Shown: one piece after another, positions 12,103 through 21,915 of the stretch | How positions within the stretch are numbered: the stretch's first letter is position 1 | Layout: each line of letters starts with the position of its first letter | DNA from: Opitutales bacterium | Lineage (GTDB): Bacteria; Verrucomicrobiota; Verrucomicrobiia; Opitutales; Coraliomargaritaceae | Assembly (NCBI GenBank): GCA_018607135.1 | Contig: JABBCA010000025.1 | Coordinates: 1-61,473, forward strand | Length of the DNA: 61,473 nucleotides | Direction: 5' to 3' | Position numbers and translations under genes: made by a program | Notes under the pieces: model-generated | Seen by the model: only the letters and a program-made list of their open reading frames with translations | Told to the model about the DNA's origin: nothing | Database searches by the model: none

Positions 12103-13365
12103 ATGACAACCGACACCTTTACCCAATGGTTTATAAACTTTGGCCTCTCCGAGATAAATGCTGAGCTGCTGGGCGTCTGCTGCGCCTTCTTATTCTTGGT
12201 CTTCCTCGCCCTTTTTGCCAATTACGCGGCCAAAGCCTTTATCAACAGGGTCGTTCACCCGCTGATTCATAAAACCTCCGTTGAGTGGGATGATTTACTC
12301 ATCGAGACACGAGTTTTCGTTCGTTTCTCCCACATTGTGCCTGCAGCGGTCATTCACTTCTACGGCCCAGCACTGTTCCCGAAATTTCCCGATGTCGTCG
12401 AAAACTTCGGCGTAGTAGTGAACACATACCTCATCGTCATTGTGCTCTTCATCATCGATGGCGTGCTCAATTTCCTGCGCGCAGTCTGGGAAAACGGCCC
12501 GGTAGGCAAACGCTACCCGGCCAAGAGCTTCACCCAAGCAGCGAAGCTAATAATCAACATGATTGGAATGATTTTCATCCTTTCAGCAGTGCTTGGAAAG
12601 TCCCCACTGGTCTTCTTCTCAGGCCTGGGTGCGGTCACTGCTATCCTGCTATTGATTTTTAAAGATGCGATTCTCGGCCTCGTTGCAGGCTTTCAACTCT
12701 CAGTCAATCACATGGTCATGGTAGGCGACTGGATTGAAATGCCCGCTCGCGGCGCCGATGGTGATGTGATCGACGTATCGCTCACCACGGTGAAGGTTCA
12801 AAATTGGGATAAGACCATTACCACAATTCCTACCTACGCACTCATTTCTGACTCGTTCAAGAACTGGCGTGGCATGAGCGAATCTGGGGGTCGACGGATT
12901 AAACGCTCACTCAACGTTGACATGCGCACGATTAAATTCGCCGATGAAGAACTGCTTGAGCGTTTTAAGAAAATCCGTCTCTTGCGCCCATATCTTAATG
13001 AAAAGTTAGAGGACATTCAAAAATACAACACCGAAGTCGGCGACGACCTTGCCGAACTGATCAACGGGCGCCGCCTGACTAATATCGGCACGTTCCGTGC
13101 CTACTGTGTCGCCTACCTACGTAATCATCCAAAGATCCACCAAAAGGGAATGACACTCCTCGTGCGCCAGCTGGCACCCAATGATAAAGGTATCCCTATC
13201 GAGCTTTACTGCTTCACCAATGACACCGCATGGGTCAATTTCGAAGATATCCAAGGTGACCTATTTGACCACATGCTATCCATTCTTCCAGAATTTGGCC
13301 TCAGTCCTTATCAAGCACCTAGCGGCGCAGATCTAGAGAGAGCAGGCGCGCTACTTAAAAACTAA
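12103..13365 (+). CDS. Mechanosensitive ion channel, MscS superfamily (YbdG/MscM-like)
   Basis: 420 residues from the ATG at 12103 (MTTDTFTQW); a start 12 codons earlier would overlap non-coding sequence. About five transmembrane segments, then the pore-lining helix and MscS beta domain: GLGAVTAILLLIFKDAILGLVAGFQL followed by MVGDWIEMP, DGDVIDVSLTTVKVQNWDKT and the IPTYALISDSFKNWRGM segment. The long C-terminal extension (about 275-420, with RRIKRSLNVDM and DLFDHMLSILPEFGLSPYQ) is the YbdG type, whose members respond to mild osmotic shock. Inner membrane. Overlaps nothing; a small zinc-ribbon gene starts 6 bp downstream. Confidence 0.9.
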   Translation: MTTDTFTQWFINFGLSEINAELLGVCCAFLFLVFLALFANYAAKAFINRVVHPLIHKTSVEWDDLLIETRVFVRFSHIVPAAVIHFYGPALFPKFPDVVENFGVVVNTYLIVIVLFIIDGVLNFLRAVWENGPVGKRYPAKSFTQAAKLIINMIGMIFILSAVLGKSPLVFFSGLGAVTAILLLIFKDAILGLVAGFQLSVNHMVMVGDWIEMPARGADGDVIDVSLTTVKVQNWDKTITTIPTYALISDSFKNWRGMSESGGRRIKRSLNVDMRTIKFADEELLERFKKIRLLRPYLNEKLEDIQKYNTEVGDDLAELINGRRLTNIGTFRAYCVAYLRNHPKIHQKGMTLLVRQLAPNDKGIPIELYCFTNDTAWVNFEDIQGDLFDHMLSILPEFGLSPYQAPSGADLERAGALLKN

Positions 13366-13371
13366 GCACAC

Positions 13372-13545
13372 ATGACTGATCAACCTCCAGAACGAGCCTG
13401 CACACGCTGTGGCGCGTCCACCAAAGGCATGCTGGATGGCATAGCACTCTGCGACACTTGCTACAGCGTTTTCGGTGCTTGTTGTGCCGGCGAGTTCGAA
13501 GACGACAACGTGCTCCGCAAGGAAGCAGAGCACGAAAAGAAGTAG
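13372..13545 (+). CDS. 57-residue zinc-ribbon-like protein
   Basis: Short gene starting 6 bp after the MscS-type channel stop, so probably cotranscribed. It reads MTDQPPERACTRCGA..., with C10-x2-C13 and C27-x2-C30 forming a likely zinc ribbon; two further Cys at 37 and 38 and a charged tail (EAEHEKK) follow. Coding support comes from the Cys spacing and tight linkage. Function unknown; possibly an adaptor or a small metal-binding protein. Confidence 0.7.
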   Translation: MTDQPPERACTRCGASTKGMLDGIALCDTCYSVFGACCAGEFEDDNVLRKEAEHEKK

Positions 13546-13548
13546 CTC

Positions 13549-13591
13549 ACCCGTGCGGGTGCACAGACATTCCTGTCTGTTTGTCCTTCCC
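13549..13591. repeat. Tandem short hairpins, interspersed-repeat type
   Basis: CACCCG/CGGGTG (about 13549-13562) followed by ACAGAC-ATTCCT-GTCTGT and a T-rich run. The second hairpin shares its core (GACATTC-TGTC) with the copies at 15099-15159. It may also end the channel transcript. Confidence 0.5.
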
Positions 13592-13621
13592 TAACCGCTG
13601 CGGCCCTCCAAATGCGAAAGC

Positions 13622-14716
13622 TCAATATCCCTTACGCTTGTTATATTTTTCAGCCTTGGACTTTAGCTCACGCCTGTTGCGACGCCCTAGAGTAATTTGA
13701 CGCTTCTTTTGTCGCTGTTGCAGATTCTCCAACTCAAAATCGAGTTTCAAATAGTTAATGAAACGCTCTTTGCTCAGCTCACCCGATTCAATCGCAGCGC
13801 GGATCGCACAACCTTTATCAGTGCCGTGCTTACAGTCGTTAAATTTACACTGCGAAGCGATTACGTCAAAATCCGCAAAGCTCTCCTTCAAAGTCTTAGC
13901 ATCCGTCCACATCTGAACTTCGCGAATACCTGGATTGTCGATCAACATGCCACCTTCAGGCAGCAAAAGTAGTTCACGCGCAGTGGTAGTATGCATTCCC
14001 TTACCAGTGACTGCATTGACCTCGCCCATCCATTGCACTGCCTCGCCAACAAGGTGATTAATCAACGAAGACTTCCCCACGCCGCTAGACCCAATAAACG
14101 CAACAGTGATCCCGGGCTTAATAAAACGACGAATCACCTCAACACCACCGCGTTCAACAGCACACGTTTGAATCACTTCAATGTCTGGATTCAGCTTTCT
14201 GAGTGCATCCGCCGCGAGTTCGTTCATCTCGTTGGGATATAGATCCGACTTATTTAAAATAACGACCGACTTTGCACCACTGCGCTGCATCACCGCATAG
14301 TAGCGCTCCAAACGTCGTGGATTGAAGTCTTGTCCTGCTTCCGTGACTACAAAAACCACATCTACATTCGCAGCAATCACTTGCTCTTCGGTGCCTTTAC
14401 CGGGAGCCTTCCGGGAAAGGCAGGTCTGCCGCTCTAGGCGAGCACGAATGACGGCATCGTATTCGTTATTCTCTTCGCCCATCTCAAGGGCCACCCAATC
14501 ACCCACAGAAGGCAGCTCTGCGTCGGTATTTGCCTCATGATACACAGCTCCACTCATGATGACTTCGAGCTCCGATCCATCTCCCAAGAGCGCGCCATAG
14601 GAAATTTTATTATCACGAATCAATCGTGCGGGTTGCCAGTCCTCACCCTGCAGCTGACGAAACTGTTCTGCATAGCCCGCGTTCCATCCAAGAGATTCAA
14701 GAGACATCGTTGACAT
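13622..14716 (-). CDS. rsgA: Ribosome small-subunit-dependent GTPase A
   Basis: Late 30S-subunit assembly GTPase with circularly permuted G motifs. From the start at 14716 (MSTMSLESLG) it has 364 residues: OB-fold region about 30-100, G4 NKSD (155-158), G1 GSSGVGKS (209-216), G3 DNPG (260-263), then the C-terminal zinc site C290-x4-C295-x-H297-x5-C303. The Arg/Lys-rich tail (KKRQITLGRRNRRELKSKAEK) is typical. A longer start 19 codons upstream would run into the preceding gene; the chosen one lies six bases after that gene's stop, so the two form a pair. Confidence 0.95.
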   Translation of the reverse strand: MSTMSLESLGWNAGYAEQFRQLQGEDWQPARLIRDNKISYGALLGDGSELEVIMSGAVYHEANTDAELPSVGDWVALEMGEENNEYDAVIRARLERQTCLSRKAPGKGTEEQVIAANVDVVFVVTEAGQDFNPRRLERYYAVMQRSGAKSVVILNKSDLYPNEMNELAADALRKLNPDIEVIQTCAVERGGVEVIRRFIKPGITVAFIGSSGVGKSSLINHLVGEAVQWMGEVNAVTGKGMHTTTARELLLLPEGGMLIDNPGIREVQMWTDAKTLKESFADFDVIASQCKFNDCKHGTDKGCAIRAAIESGELSKERFINYLKLDFELENLQQRQKKRQITLGRRNRRELKSKAEKYNKRKGY

Positions 14717-14721
14717 AAATA

Positions 14722-14982
14722 TTAAGTATCGTTTCGCCCAATTGGGCCCAGCTCTTGATAAAGCGCGTTCCACTCAGCGCTTAAACTTGTCGAACAAACC
14801 GGCTGCACCGCACGATTATACCAATACGTCGCGTTGGACGTATCCCCCTCGACACGATGCAAATAGGCATGCACCCACGCTGCCTCAGCAGTGACTAAGC
14901 CCTGCACCAGTTCATGCGCGTGCTTCCAATCACCGCGTTGCTCGGCTTCCAATGCTTGAATATAAACGTTCTTGGCTTCCAT
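14722..14982 (-). CDS. Small TPR-like protein linked to rsgA
   Basis: 86 residues, helical, with a single TPR-like unit: EAEQRGDWKHAHELVQ followed by AAWVHAYLHRVEGDTSNATYWYNRA. Proteins of this form (short, 'AWVHAYLHR-EGD--NA-YWY-RA') occur in many Gram-negative bacteria without a known function. It ends six bases before the rsgA start, suggesting cotranscription. No signal peptide, hence cytoplasmic. Confidence 0.75.
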   Translation of the reverse strand: MEAKNVYIQALEAEQRGDWKHAHELVQGLVTAEAAWVHAYLHRVEGDTSNATYWYNRAVQPVCSTSLSAEWNALYQELGPIGRNDT

Positions 14983-15093
14983 CGATTTTTGAATAAATCG
15001 GTAAATTGCCAGTCAGCGATACAAGGCTCAAGCCATTAGTCATCATTCAGAAAACGAAGGGTGCGCAAGTGCGTCACGCATAGCACGACCTAA

Positions 15094-15160
15094 GGGGGGA
15101 CGGACATTCTTGTCCGTTGCGTTTGAGTTAAACTTGTCGAGACAAGGACAGGAATGTCCT
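15094..15160. repeat. Pair of short palindromic repeats
   Basis: GGACA-TTCT-TGTCC (about 15103-15116, within ACGGACATTCTTGTCCGT) and AAGGACA-GGAA-TGTCCTT (about 15144-15161) in the 246-bp gap 14983-15228. They resemble the hairpin at 13549-13591. Nothing else is visible in the gap. Confidence 0.5.
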
Positions 15161-15228
15161 TGCTCCTTTGAACCACTCTACCAATGGCATTGAAAACTCC
15201 AACTCGTTACCGATTCGGCGACCGGCCA

Positions 15229-16290
15229 TTACTCCGCCCAACAAAGATCATTTGCAAAACCCTCTCGTCGCCAAAACTGGCGCTTCTCAAAATCCATGAT
15301 GCACAGCTCATGCTCAAACTCATAGACACGCTCTCGTGCCCCGACTGCATTGGCTTTGCGACTGACCCCGCGTAACTGCTTTGAACTGATCGAAACTGCG
15401 AGATAACGACCACATGTTGTCTGTTTAACTGGGCGAGCAAACCAAAATTCAGGATTTCGATGATTCGCTACTGTGAACACTCGGGTCGATGCATTCGTAT
15501 CTAAATCATAATAAAACAAGTCTGAGCTACTCTCTCGATACCAGAAGCCATTACGCCCAACGGCCCAAACCGGGTATCGCCCAATTCGGCATAACTGCTG
15601 AACCTGATTACGCTCCAAATCCCAAATGTAGATTCCATCCCCGCCAATGATAACACGTCCTGCTCCAGATGGGTCGAAGGCCGCACCCTGCCCAGTCGCC
15701 TCACCCCCTGGAAATGTTGCCCGTCGTATTCCTTTCAAATCTACTAAATAAATACCATTCGCACCCGCAAACACGAGCTCACGACGTTTCCGACTAAAAG
15801 CCAACGGCCGGTATCCGTCGCGGCAAATCGGTCGTAAGCGTGCACGCTTTTCGCCAGGCTTCAGTGCAAATAACTGATGCTCGATCACAATACGATCCTC
15901 TGTGGGCCTATCCGTCGCGACTAGGCCCAAAAGTTGCCCCGATCCACTCTCCGCGCCCGAAATCCATTCCAACAACCACAACACCCACTGATTCAAAGGT
16001 AACTCCCAGAGCACTTCAGTAGTGTAATGTCCTAAATGAAACGACCGTAACTGACTGAAATCACCACGTGCTGCACTCGAAGCGCACACATATCGATACG
16101 CGGTATGCGTCCTAGTATCGTATGCAATCGGGCAATCCACTGGCCCTACCGCACCAAAATCATGCAGCAAACTGAAATCACTTCGCTGAACCAATAATCG
16201 CCCGTCAGACTCCAACAGTAAATCTGGCGCACCCATGCGCGAGGCCACCTGCTCCCAGCCACCTGCAAACTCAATATCCATTCGATTCAT
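15229..16290 (-). CDS. Uncharacterised beta-propeller-like protein
   Basis: 353 residues, not recognised. Repeated strand patterns such as PLAFSRKRRELVFAGANGIYLVDL, AAFDPSGAGRVIIGGDGIYIWDLE and WYRESSSDLFYYDLDTN suggest a WD40/YncE-like propeller, with internal display-like rather than catalytic sequence. No signal peptide or membrane segment. Upstream gap 16291-16449 holds nothing clear. Function cannot be assigned. Confidence 0.65.
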   Translation of the reverse strand: MNRMDIEFAGGWEQVASRMGAPDLLLESDGRLLVQRSDFSLLHDFGAVGPVDCPIAYDTRTHTAYRYVCASSAARGDFSQLRSFHLGHYTTEVLWELPLNQWVLWLLEWISGAESGSGQLLGLVATDRPTEDRIVIEHQLFALKPGEKRARLRPICRDGYRPLAFSRKRRELVFAGANGIYLVDLKGIRRATFPGGEATGQGAAFDPSGAGRVIIGGDGIYIWDLERNQVQQLCRIGRYPVWAVGRNGFWYRESSSDLFYYDLDTNASTRVFTVANHRNPEFWFARPVKQTTCGRYLAVSISSKQLRGVSRKANAVGARERVYEFEHELCIMDFEKRQFWRREGFANDLCWAE

Positions 16291-16449
16291 TGTCGGTGAG
16301 AACTAACTCATTCGTGCACGATGGCGCAAGCAGCATTCGATGCGACGCTACTACATTGGTTGATACAGAATCGAGTCTTCATCTACTCTACAGACTAGAC
16401 CAACGTGGGAACAATTTACCCAATACTGGGAATGCACATACACAATTAA

Positions 16450-17361
16450 CTATAGATCAAAATCCTCAAACATCCGACGTAAATCACGGTCAAATTGTGC
16501 ATTGATCGTCTTTGATTTGTATAAGCTATTGAAACTCTCAAGCATACTACGCGCAGTGTAATGCCAATTACTAATGGTAGATGAATCTGCGATTATTGCG
16601 CCTTCACCTAAAGCGGCACTGGCATCCTCAAATGCCTTACAAATTGCGTCTAAGGCTTCGAGATTATAGCGTAGTAAAGTTACACCAGAATTACTTAGGC
16701 GATTATTTTCCTTAGACAAGAACTGCAGGAAATCCATAGGTTTCATCAATGTAGTGCTTCTGCCTGGCCGCGCCTCAGTGACTACCACATCTCGACTACC
16801 ATTCGACTTAATCAGCGAATGAGTGGACTTGCTAAACTCAGGATTCTCCCAACCGACTAAATCCTGTAGCAGCTCTGTATATAATTTCAAATAACGTGCC
16901 GATCGTTTTTCAGCAAATTTGAAATCGTCGATATGATTGAAGTTAAAAGACCCTCCTTTAATATCCTTATCATCAAAGAATTCACTCATGGGAGGTAGCT
17001 TTATCTGAATTTCCTGGTTCAGCGCATCCCGTAAACTCTTTTTAAATTCTTTGGCAGTTTGCATCCCGGCATAGACTCCCAATCTCAACGACACATCTTC
17101 ACGCTGACGGATCGACCGCTGCATCGCATTGTAGATATCAGGCTGACGGGTCTGCATGTCAGATTCGTCAAATTTGTCCCATGTTACCAATAATTCCTCT
17201 CCGTCTAGAGCCATCATTAAGACCAAGCCTTTCGGGGTCGCCTTCAAAATACCTGGAAATTCAATCGCAACACCATTTGCGCCACGCAACTTCACACCCT
17301 CAGCAGAAAGCACTGAAAAACTACTCAAGAAATAAGCGACGATGAGGAAATATTTCATCAT
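16450..17361 (-). CDS. Secreted protein of unknown function
   Basis: 303 residues; Met1 or Met2 may be the start. N-terminal signal peptide (KYFLIVAYFLSSFSVLSA, cleavage near SA-EG) followed by a small beta region (VKLRGANGVAIEFPGILKATPKGLVLMMA...WDKFD) resembling short 'translate-the-attribute' domains common in exported planctomycete/verrucomicrobial proteins, then a mostly helical body without recognised motifs. One residual similarity: the beta region has the same layout as the start of the protein at 20412-21212. AT-richer than neighbours. Confidence 0.65.
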   Translation of the reverse strand: MMKYFLIVAYFLSSFSVLSAEGVKLRGANGVAIEFPGILKATPKGLVLMMALDGEELLVTWDKFDESDMQTRQPDIYNAMQRSIRQREDVSLRLGVYAGMQTAKEFKKSLRDALNQEIQIKLPPMSEFFDDKDIKGGSFNFNHIDDFKFAEKRSARYLKLYTELLQDLVGWENPEFSKSTHSLIKSNGSRDVVVTEARPGRSTTLMKPMDFLQFLSKENNRLSNSGVTLLRYNLEALDAICKAFEDASAALGEGAIIADSSTISNWHYTARSMLESFNSLYKSKTINAQFDRDLRRMFEDFDL

Positions 17362-17441
17362 AGATAAACAGTTAGCACTGTTTTAACTTAGGACAATACA
17401 GAAATCTCTCTGCAACACTTATTGTAGCGCTCAAGTCGTAT

Positions 17442-17687
17442 CTAATTATAGACAAACTTACAGTATAGTGGGCGAAGATAGACCGCCCCTTTAAAATCAC
17501 CATAGCAGTATTCGAACTCAAGCACATCCGCATGACTACGGTCATCCACAGACCAACCGCTCATCTCAGGTATGACGGTCCGAGCCGATTCAATAATATA
17601 AGCAGACAGGGCTTCTGCGTTTACTTTAAGCATCTCGTAGTCCACTAGGGGCGGCTGTAGTTTTCGTGTATATCTGACTGGCATCAT
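17442..17687 (-). CDS. Small hypothetical protein
   Basis: 81 residues, starting MMPVRYTRKL. A helix (LKVNAEALSAYIIESARTVIPE) is followed by a beta-rich half (DVLEFEYCYGDFKGAVYLRPLYCKF). No family recognised and no signal peptide. Real-gene status rests on composition and the open frame only. Confidence 0.45.
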   Translation of the reverse strand: MMPVRYTRKLQPPLVDYEMLKVNAEALSAYIIESARTVIPEMSGWSVDDRSHADVLEFEYCYGDFKGAVYLRPLYCKFVYN

Positions 17688-17835
17688 CGAGTCCTAAGTT
17701 TCACCAAAACACGCACACAGGATAACTCGAGTAAATACAAATCCTTGGCGACATCTCATTCAAACTCATGCCAGTTTGAACCGATGCAATTCATCAGACT
17801 TGCACTCAAAGCCACATGAGGAATGCTCCATCGCT

Positions 17836-20376
17836 ATGGATTTTCCGCTCAGACCAAGACCCGATATAACCGACCCAGACGTGCTCATGGAGCACTTCCT
17901 CGACTATGCGATCGCGAAAGGCATTGAGCTCTACCCCGCCCAAGAAGAAGCGATTCTCGAAATCTTCTCAGGCAAAAACGTCATCCTCAACACGCCGACA
18001 GGATCGGGTAAGTCACTCGTCGCGGCGGCCCTGCATTTTCTATCGGCATCTCAAGGTCGGCAATCGGTTTACACCTGCCCGATCAAGGCATTGGTAAACG
18101 AAAAGTTCCTCTCTCTCTGCCGCGACTTCGGCCCTGAAAATGTCGGCATGATGACCGGTGATGCCAGCGTCAACCGAGGCGCGCCCATCCTTTGCTGCAC
18201 CGCAGAGATCTTAGCCAACATTGCCCTGCGTGATGGTGAAACTGCTAAAGTCCACGATGTCATCATGGACGAATTCCACTACTACTCAGACCCAGAGCGC
18301 GGCGTCGCATGGCAAGCGCCTCTACTCACCTTAGCTCACTCACGCTTTCTACTCATTTCCGCGACCCTTGGTGAAACGCGCTTCTTCGAACGAGAGCTAG
18401 AGCGCATCACCTCCAATGAGTGCGTCACCGTCTCCAGCACCGAACGCCCCGTGCCGCTGGAATTCAACTACATCGAAGACAGCCTCACCGAAACACTTGG
18501 CAAGCTTCAAGCGAGCAACCAATTCCCCGTCTACATTGTTCACTTCACACAGCGTTCAGCGTCTGAAACCGCGCAAAGTTTACTCAGTGTAAATGTCTGT
18601 TCGAAAGAGGAAAAAGCAGCCATTACCAAAGAACTCGAAGGCGTCGGCTTCACCAGCCCCTTCGGCAAGGAAATCAAAAAACTTATACGTAGCGGCATCG
18701 GCCTCCACCATGCAGGGCTCTTACCCAAATATCGAGTGCTTATCGAGAAGCTTGCACAGAAAGGCATGCTCAAAGTCATCTGCGGCACCGACACCCTCGG
18801 AGTCGGTGTCAACGTGCCGATCCGCACCGTCCTCTTCACACAGCTCTGTAAATACAGTGGCACCAAGACCGGCATCCTTACCGCACGCGACTTCCATCAA
18901 ATCAGTGGTCGTGCAGGCCGTAAAGGCTTCGACGATGAGGGCTATGTGATCGCGCTCGCACCTGAGCACGTCATTGAAAACAAGCGTCTCGAAGCCAAAG
19001 CCGCCGCCGACCCGAAGAAGAAAAAGAAATTTGTGAAGCGCAAACCGCCGGAACGCGGCTTCGTGCATTGGGACGAGCAAACCTACGCTCGCTTACAAAG
19101 CGCGCCCGCCGAACCGCTCAGCTCTAGTTTTAAAGTCTCACACGGCATGCTACTCAATGTGCTCAGTCGCGAGGGCGACGGCTGTGCCGCCATGCGCCAG
19201 CTCATCCGCGACTGCCACAACACCGAGCATTCCAAAAAGTCACTGCGCAAACAATCCTTTCAACTCTTTCGCGCACTCGTGGATCGTAGCATCATCGAAA
19301 TCATGCCGCCCGATAGCCCACAAAAGCTGCGCGTCAATGTAGAGCTACAAGACGACTTTTCACTCAACCAAGTGCTGTCACTCTACTGTATTGACACCCT
19401 CGGCCTGCTCGATACCACGGCACCAGACTACGAGCTCAAGCTTCTCAGTCTGGTCGAATCGATTCTCGAAAACCCCGACATCATTCTCCGCAAGCAACTC
19501 GACAAAGCAAAGAGCGATAAGTTCGCGGCAATGAAAGCGGCAGGCATCGAATACGACGAGCGCATCGAGGAACTCGATAAAGTCGAGTATCCTAAACCTG
19601 AAAGCGAATTCATCTACGAGACGTTCAATCGTTTCGCAGCGGAACACCCATGGGTCGGTGCAGAAAATATCAAACCAAAGTCCATCGCCCGCGAAATGTT
19701 CGAGCGCTACAGCAGCTTTGCCGACTACATCAAGCTCTACGGGCTCATGCGCGCCGAAGGCCTGCTACTGCGCCATCTGACCAATGTTTACCGCTTTCTA
19801 GAACAGAGCATTCCACCCGCGTTTAAGACCGAACCCGTCAACGAAGCCATCACTTACATCGAAAACCTACTCCGTATCACCGACTCCAGCTTACTCGATG
19901 AGTGGAACACACTCAAAGATCCCGACTACAAACCCAGCTTCGATGAACCCGCTCCGGTAAAGGCAGGCCCAATAGACATCACCCGCGACCGCGAAGCATT
20001 CACCCGCTTAGTTCGCAACGAGGTCTTTCGTTTCCTCCGCATGCTCGCCAATAAAGAATATTCCGAGATCAACGAGAGCTACGATCTCAACAAGCTATAC
20101 CCAGACGCCAAATGGAAGCATACCGAGCTCGGCAATGCAATGGATGCCTATTACGAGACCCACGATTGGATTCGACTCGACCCCGCAGCTCGTAACGTAG
20201 CCAACACTAGGATCATCGAATCCGACGACCGCTTGACGTGGACCATCGAACAAACTCTAGTCGACCCCGAAGCACTCAACGATTTCCTGGTCATCTTTGA
20301 ACTTTCGATACCTGAAGCACGTGAGTCCTCTAGTATTCAAATCACTCCGACCTCAATACGGCCATCAATTGCTTAG
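17836..20376 (+). CDS. Ski2-like DEAD/DEAH-box RNA helicase with DUF3516 C-terminus
   Basis: 846 residues from the ATG at 17836 (MDFPLRPRP); an ATG 20 codons upstream is less likely. Superfamily 2 motifs: I TPTGSGKS (about 53-60), Ia [44 protein letters not shown] and [12 protein letters not shown]. Layout and the motif VI form match the Ski2/Mtr4 group. A Lys-rich insert ([20 protein letters not shown]) follows, and the last about 350 residues fit the bacterial DUF3516 extension. Likely unwinds structured RNA; partners unknown. No exonuclease gene is adjacent. Confidence 0.85.
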   Translation: MDFPLRPRPDITDPDVLMEHFLDYAIAKGIELYPAQEEAILEIFSGKNVILNTPTGSGKSLVAAALHFLSASQGRQSVYTCPIKALVNEKFLSLCRDFGPENVGMMTGDASVNRGAPILCCTAEILANIALRDGETAKVHDVIMDEFHYYSDPERGVAWQAPLLTLAHSRFLLISATLGETRFFERELERITSNECVTVSSTERPVPLEFNYIEDSLTETLGKLQASNQFPVYIVHFTQRSASETAQSLLSVNVCSKEEKAAITKELEGVGFTSPFGKEIKKLIRSGIGLHHAGLLPKYRVLIEKLAQKGMLKVICGTDTLGVGVNVPIRTVLFTQLCKYSGTKTGILTARDFHQISGRAGRKGFDDEGYVIALAPEHVIENKRLEAKAAADPKKKKKFVKRKPPERGFVHWDEQTYARLQSAPAEPLSSSFKVSHGMLLNVLSREGDGCAAMRQLIRDCHNTEHSKKSLRKQSFQLFRALVDRSIIEIMPPDSPQKLRVNVELQDDFSLNQVLSLYCIDTLGLLDTTAPDYELKLLSLVESILENPDIILRKQLDKAKSDKFAAMKAAGIEYDERIEELDKVEYPKPESEFIYETFNRFAAEHPWVGAENIKPKSIAREMFERYSSFADYIKLYGLMRAEGLLLRHLTNVYRFLEQSIPPAFKTEPVNEAITYIENLLRITDSSLLDEWNTLKDPDYKPSFDEPAPVKAGPIDITRDREAFTRLVRNEVFRFLRMLANKEYSEINESYDLNKLYPDAKWKHTELGNAMDAYYETHDWIRLDPAARNVANTRIIESDDRLTWTIEQTLVDPEALNDFLVIFELSIPEARESSSIQITPTSIRPSIA

Positions 20377-20411
20377 AGATCGCATAGCGCTTAATTTTTC
20401 AATCATCATAT

Positions 20412-21212
20412 ATGCTTGTGAAAAAACCTAAATCAATCCGTCTTACTTTACCATATTTAGGCAAAATAATAGATAACAGTATACTATTTATATGCTTGCT
20501 CACCAATGCTTTGATAGCAGGACCCCAGAGCTACTTCATCCTAGAGGACGGCAGCACAGTAAAAGGTGAAGTCCTGGCGGCGGATGATACTTATTTCTAC
20601 TGCCAAAGAGTCTATGCCCCTAAAAGTCCATTCATCATAGAGATAGAAAAAAGCCCCTATGCCATACGCAACTTAGTCAGACTTAAACAAATCCGCGGTG
20701 AAATCCCAGAACCACAAAATGCAATTTCACCACCAAAGGTTAATGACACTGCAAACGAAAGCGTGGGCCGCTGGCGATATTCGCCTATGGATCGCTATGA
20801 ATCCGAATTAGAAAGCTACCAGTCTCGCTACACAAAAGACGAATATCACGTTCTATCACTCTACTCAGTAGATGAGACCGCACTATTCGTGATTCGATAT
20901 AGAAATGAACACTATTCCATTTATTTTAAGTTCCTCAATAAATACATCGGTCAGGTTAGAAAAAAAACTGCAACTTATCAATTTGACCAAGGCGAAATAC
21001 ATAAACGTATGTGGGAAACCAGTCGCTTAGGAAGGGCTCTATTCTCGAACGAAATAGAGACCATTCTCGACCAACTTAAAACTTCACAACAATTGAAAAT
21101 CACCTCAGCCGATTTTGAAAGTAACCCTATTAATGTTATATTTGATGTCCGTGGATTCGAAATGGCCTTCGATAGAATGCAAGCAATCATAGATGCAGCC
21201 GAACAAGAATGA
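20412..21212 (+). CDS. Membrane-anchored or exported hypothetical protein
   Basis: 266 residues, not recognised. N-terminal hydrophobic segment (NSILFICLLTNALIAG, about 23-38) acts as signal or anchor, then a beta unit (YFILEDGSTVKGEVLAADDTYFYCQRV) and a mixed region with several Tyr/Arg (RYESELESYQSRYTKDEYHVLSLYSVDETALFVIRYRN). AT-rich like the secreted gene at 16450-17361; both flank the helicase. Confidence 0.6.
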   Translation: MLVKKPKSIRLTLPYLGKIIDNSILFICLLTNALIAGPQSYFILEDGSTVKGEVLAADDTYFYCQRVYAPKSPFIIEIEKSPYAIRNLVRLKQIRGEIPEPQNAISPPKVNDTANESVGRWRYSPMDRYESELESYQSRYTKDEYHVLSLYSVDETALFVIRYRNEHYSIYFKFLNKYIGQVRKKTATYQFDQGEIHKRMWETSRLGRALFSNEIETILDQLKTSQQLKITSADFESNPINVIFDVRGFEMAFDRMQAIIDAAEQE

Positions 21213-21358
21213 TTTTAGTGCATAGCTAAAAAGCGACTCTATCTGCACTGAAACAAGCGAGCATTTTTTTAGCGACAAGAGAACCATCCTACCTATTGTT
21301 CTTACCTACGAAACTCGCAAACTGCGAGAATAGTATCAAAATTAAGACACAAAAGTAT

Positions 21359-21562
21359 ATGAGCACAGGTATAGTAAAATGGTTCGACTCCGAAAAGGGT
21401 TATGGTTTCATCACACCCGAAGACGGCGGTAAGGATCTCTTCGTCCACCACTCCGAAATTCAAATGGATGGTTACGCAAAACTCGAAGATGGACAAAGCG
21501 TCTCCTTCGAAATCGGCAGCGGCCCTAAAGGCCCTTGCGCAACTCAAGTGGTAGCTGGATAG
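21359..21562 (+). CDS. Cold-shock protein, CspA family
   Basis: 67-residue single cold-shock domain that binds single-stranded RNA/DNA and melts RNA structure. RNP1 KGYGFITP and RNP2 DLFVHHSEI are intact; [11 protein letters not shown] begins the domain. The start at 21359 (MSTGIVKWF) matches the family; the 21 upstream codons are leader. A strong terminator follows at 21588-21617, so it is monocistronic. The 146-bp leader (21213-21358) may fold and regulate translation, as in other csp genes. Confidence 0.95.
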   Translation: MSTGIVKWFDSEKGYGFITPEDGGKDLFVHHSEIQMDGYAKLEDGQSVSFEIGSGPKGPCATQVVAG

Positions 21563-21587
21563 AACGGACTCTATACAACCTTTCCAC

Positions 21588-21617
21588 AACGCGCTCCAGC
21601 AACGGAGCGCGTTTTTT
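21588..21617 (+). terminator. Rho-independent terminator of the csp gene
   Basis: AACGCGCTCC (21588-21597) pairs perfectly with GGAGCGCGTT (21604-21613) around a 6-nt loop, with a run of six T. Strong intrinsic terminator 26 bp past the stop. Confidence 0.93.
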
Positions 21618-21685
21618 GTGCCCGATCTCTATAATGTGCCATTTCCAGTCTCGCCATAAGGTCTTGCGAAGACTCTCCTAAAAAT

Positions 21686-21898
21686 ATGCCAGAAGTGATC
21701 ATTACCAGTGAACCCGTCGAACTTTATAAGCTCCTTAAATTTGAAGGACTCTGCGCCAGTGGGGGCGAAGCCAAAGCCGTCATCGCTGAAGGTCTCGTCC
21801 GCTTAAACGGCGAGATCGAAACCCAAAAACGCAAGAAAATCGTCTCCGGCGACTGCGTCGTCTTTAACGAAGTCGAGCTTCAGGTCCGCTTAGCTTAG
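21686..21898 (+). CDS. S4-domain RNA-binding protein (YbcJ-like)
   Basis: 70 residues comprising one S4 fold: ELYKLLKFEGLCASGGEAKAVIAEGLVRLNGEIETQKRKKIVSGDCVVF. This short free-standing S4 family (YbcJ/YaaA type) binds RNA, probably rRNA or tRNA; its exact target is not settled. Starts 68 bp after the csp terminator; the next gene follows by 17 bp, so the two may share a transcript. Confidence 0.88.
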   Translation: MPEVIITSEPVELYKLLKFEGLCASGGEAKAVIAEGLVRLNGEIETQKRKKIVSGDCVVFNEVELQVRLA

Positions 21899-21915
21899 TC
21901 AACGGTCATTCAACC

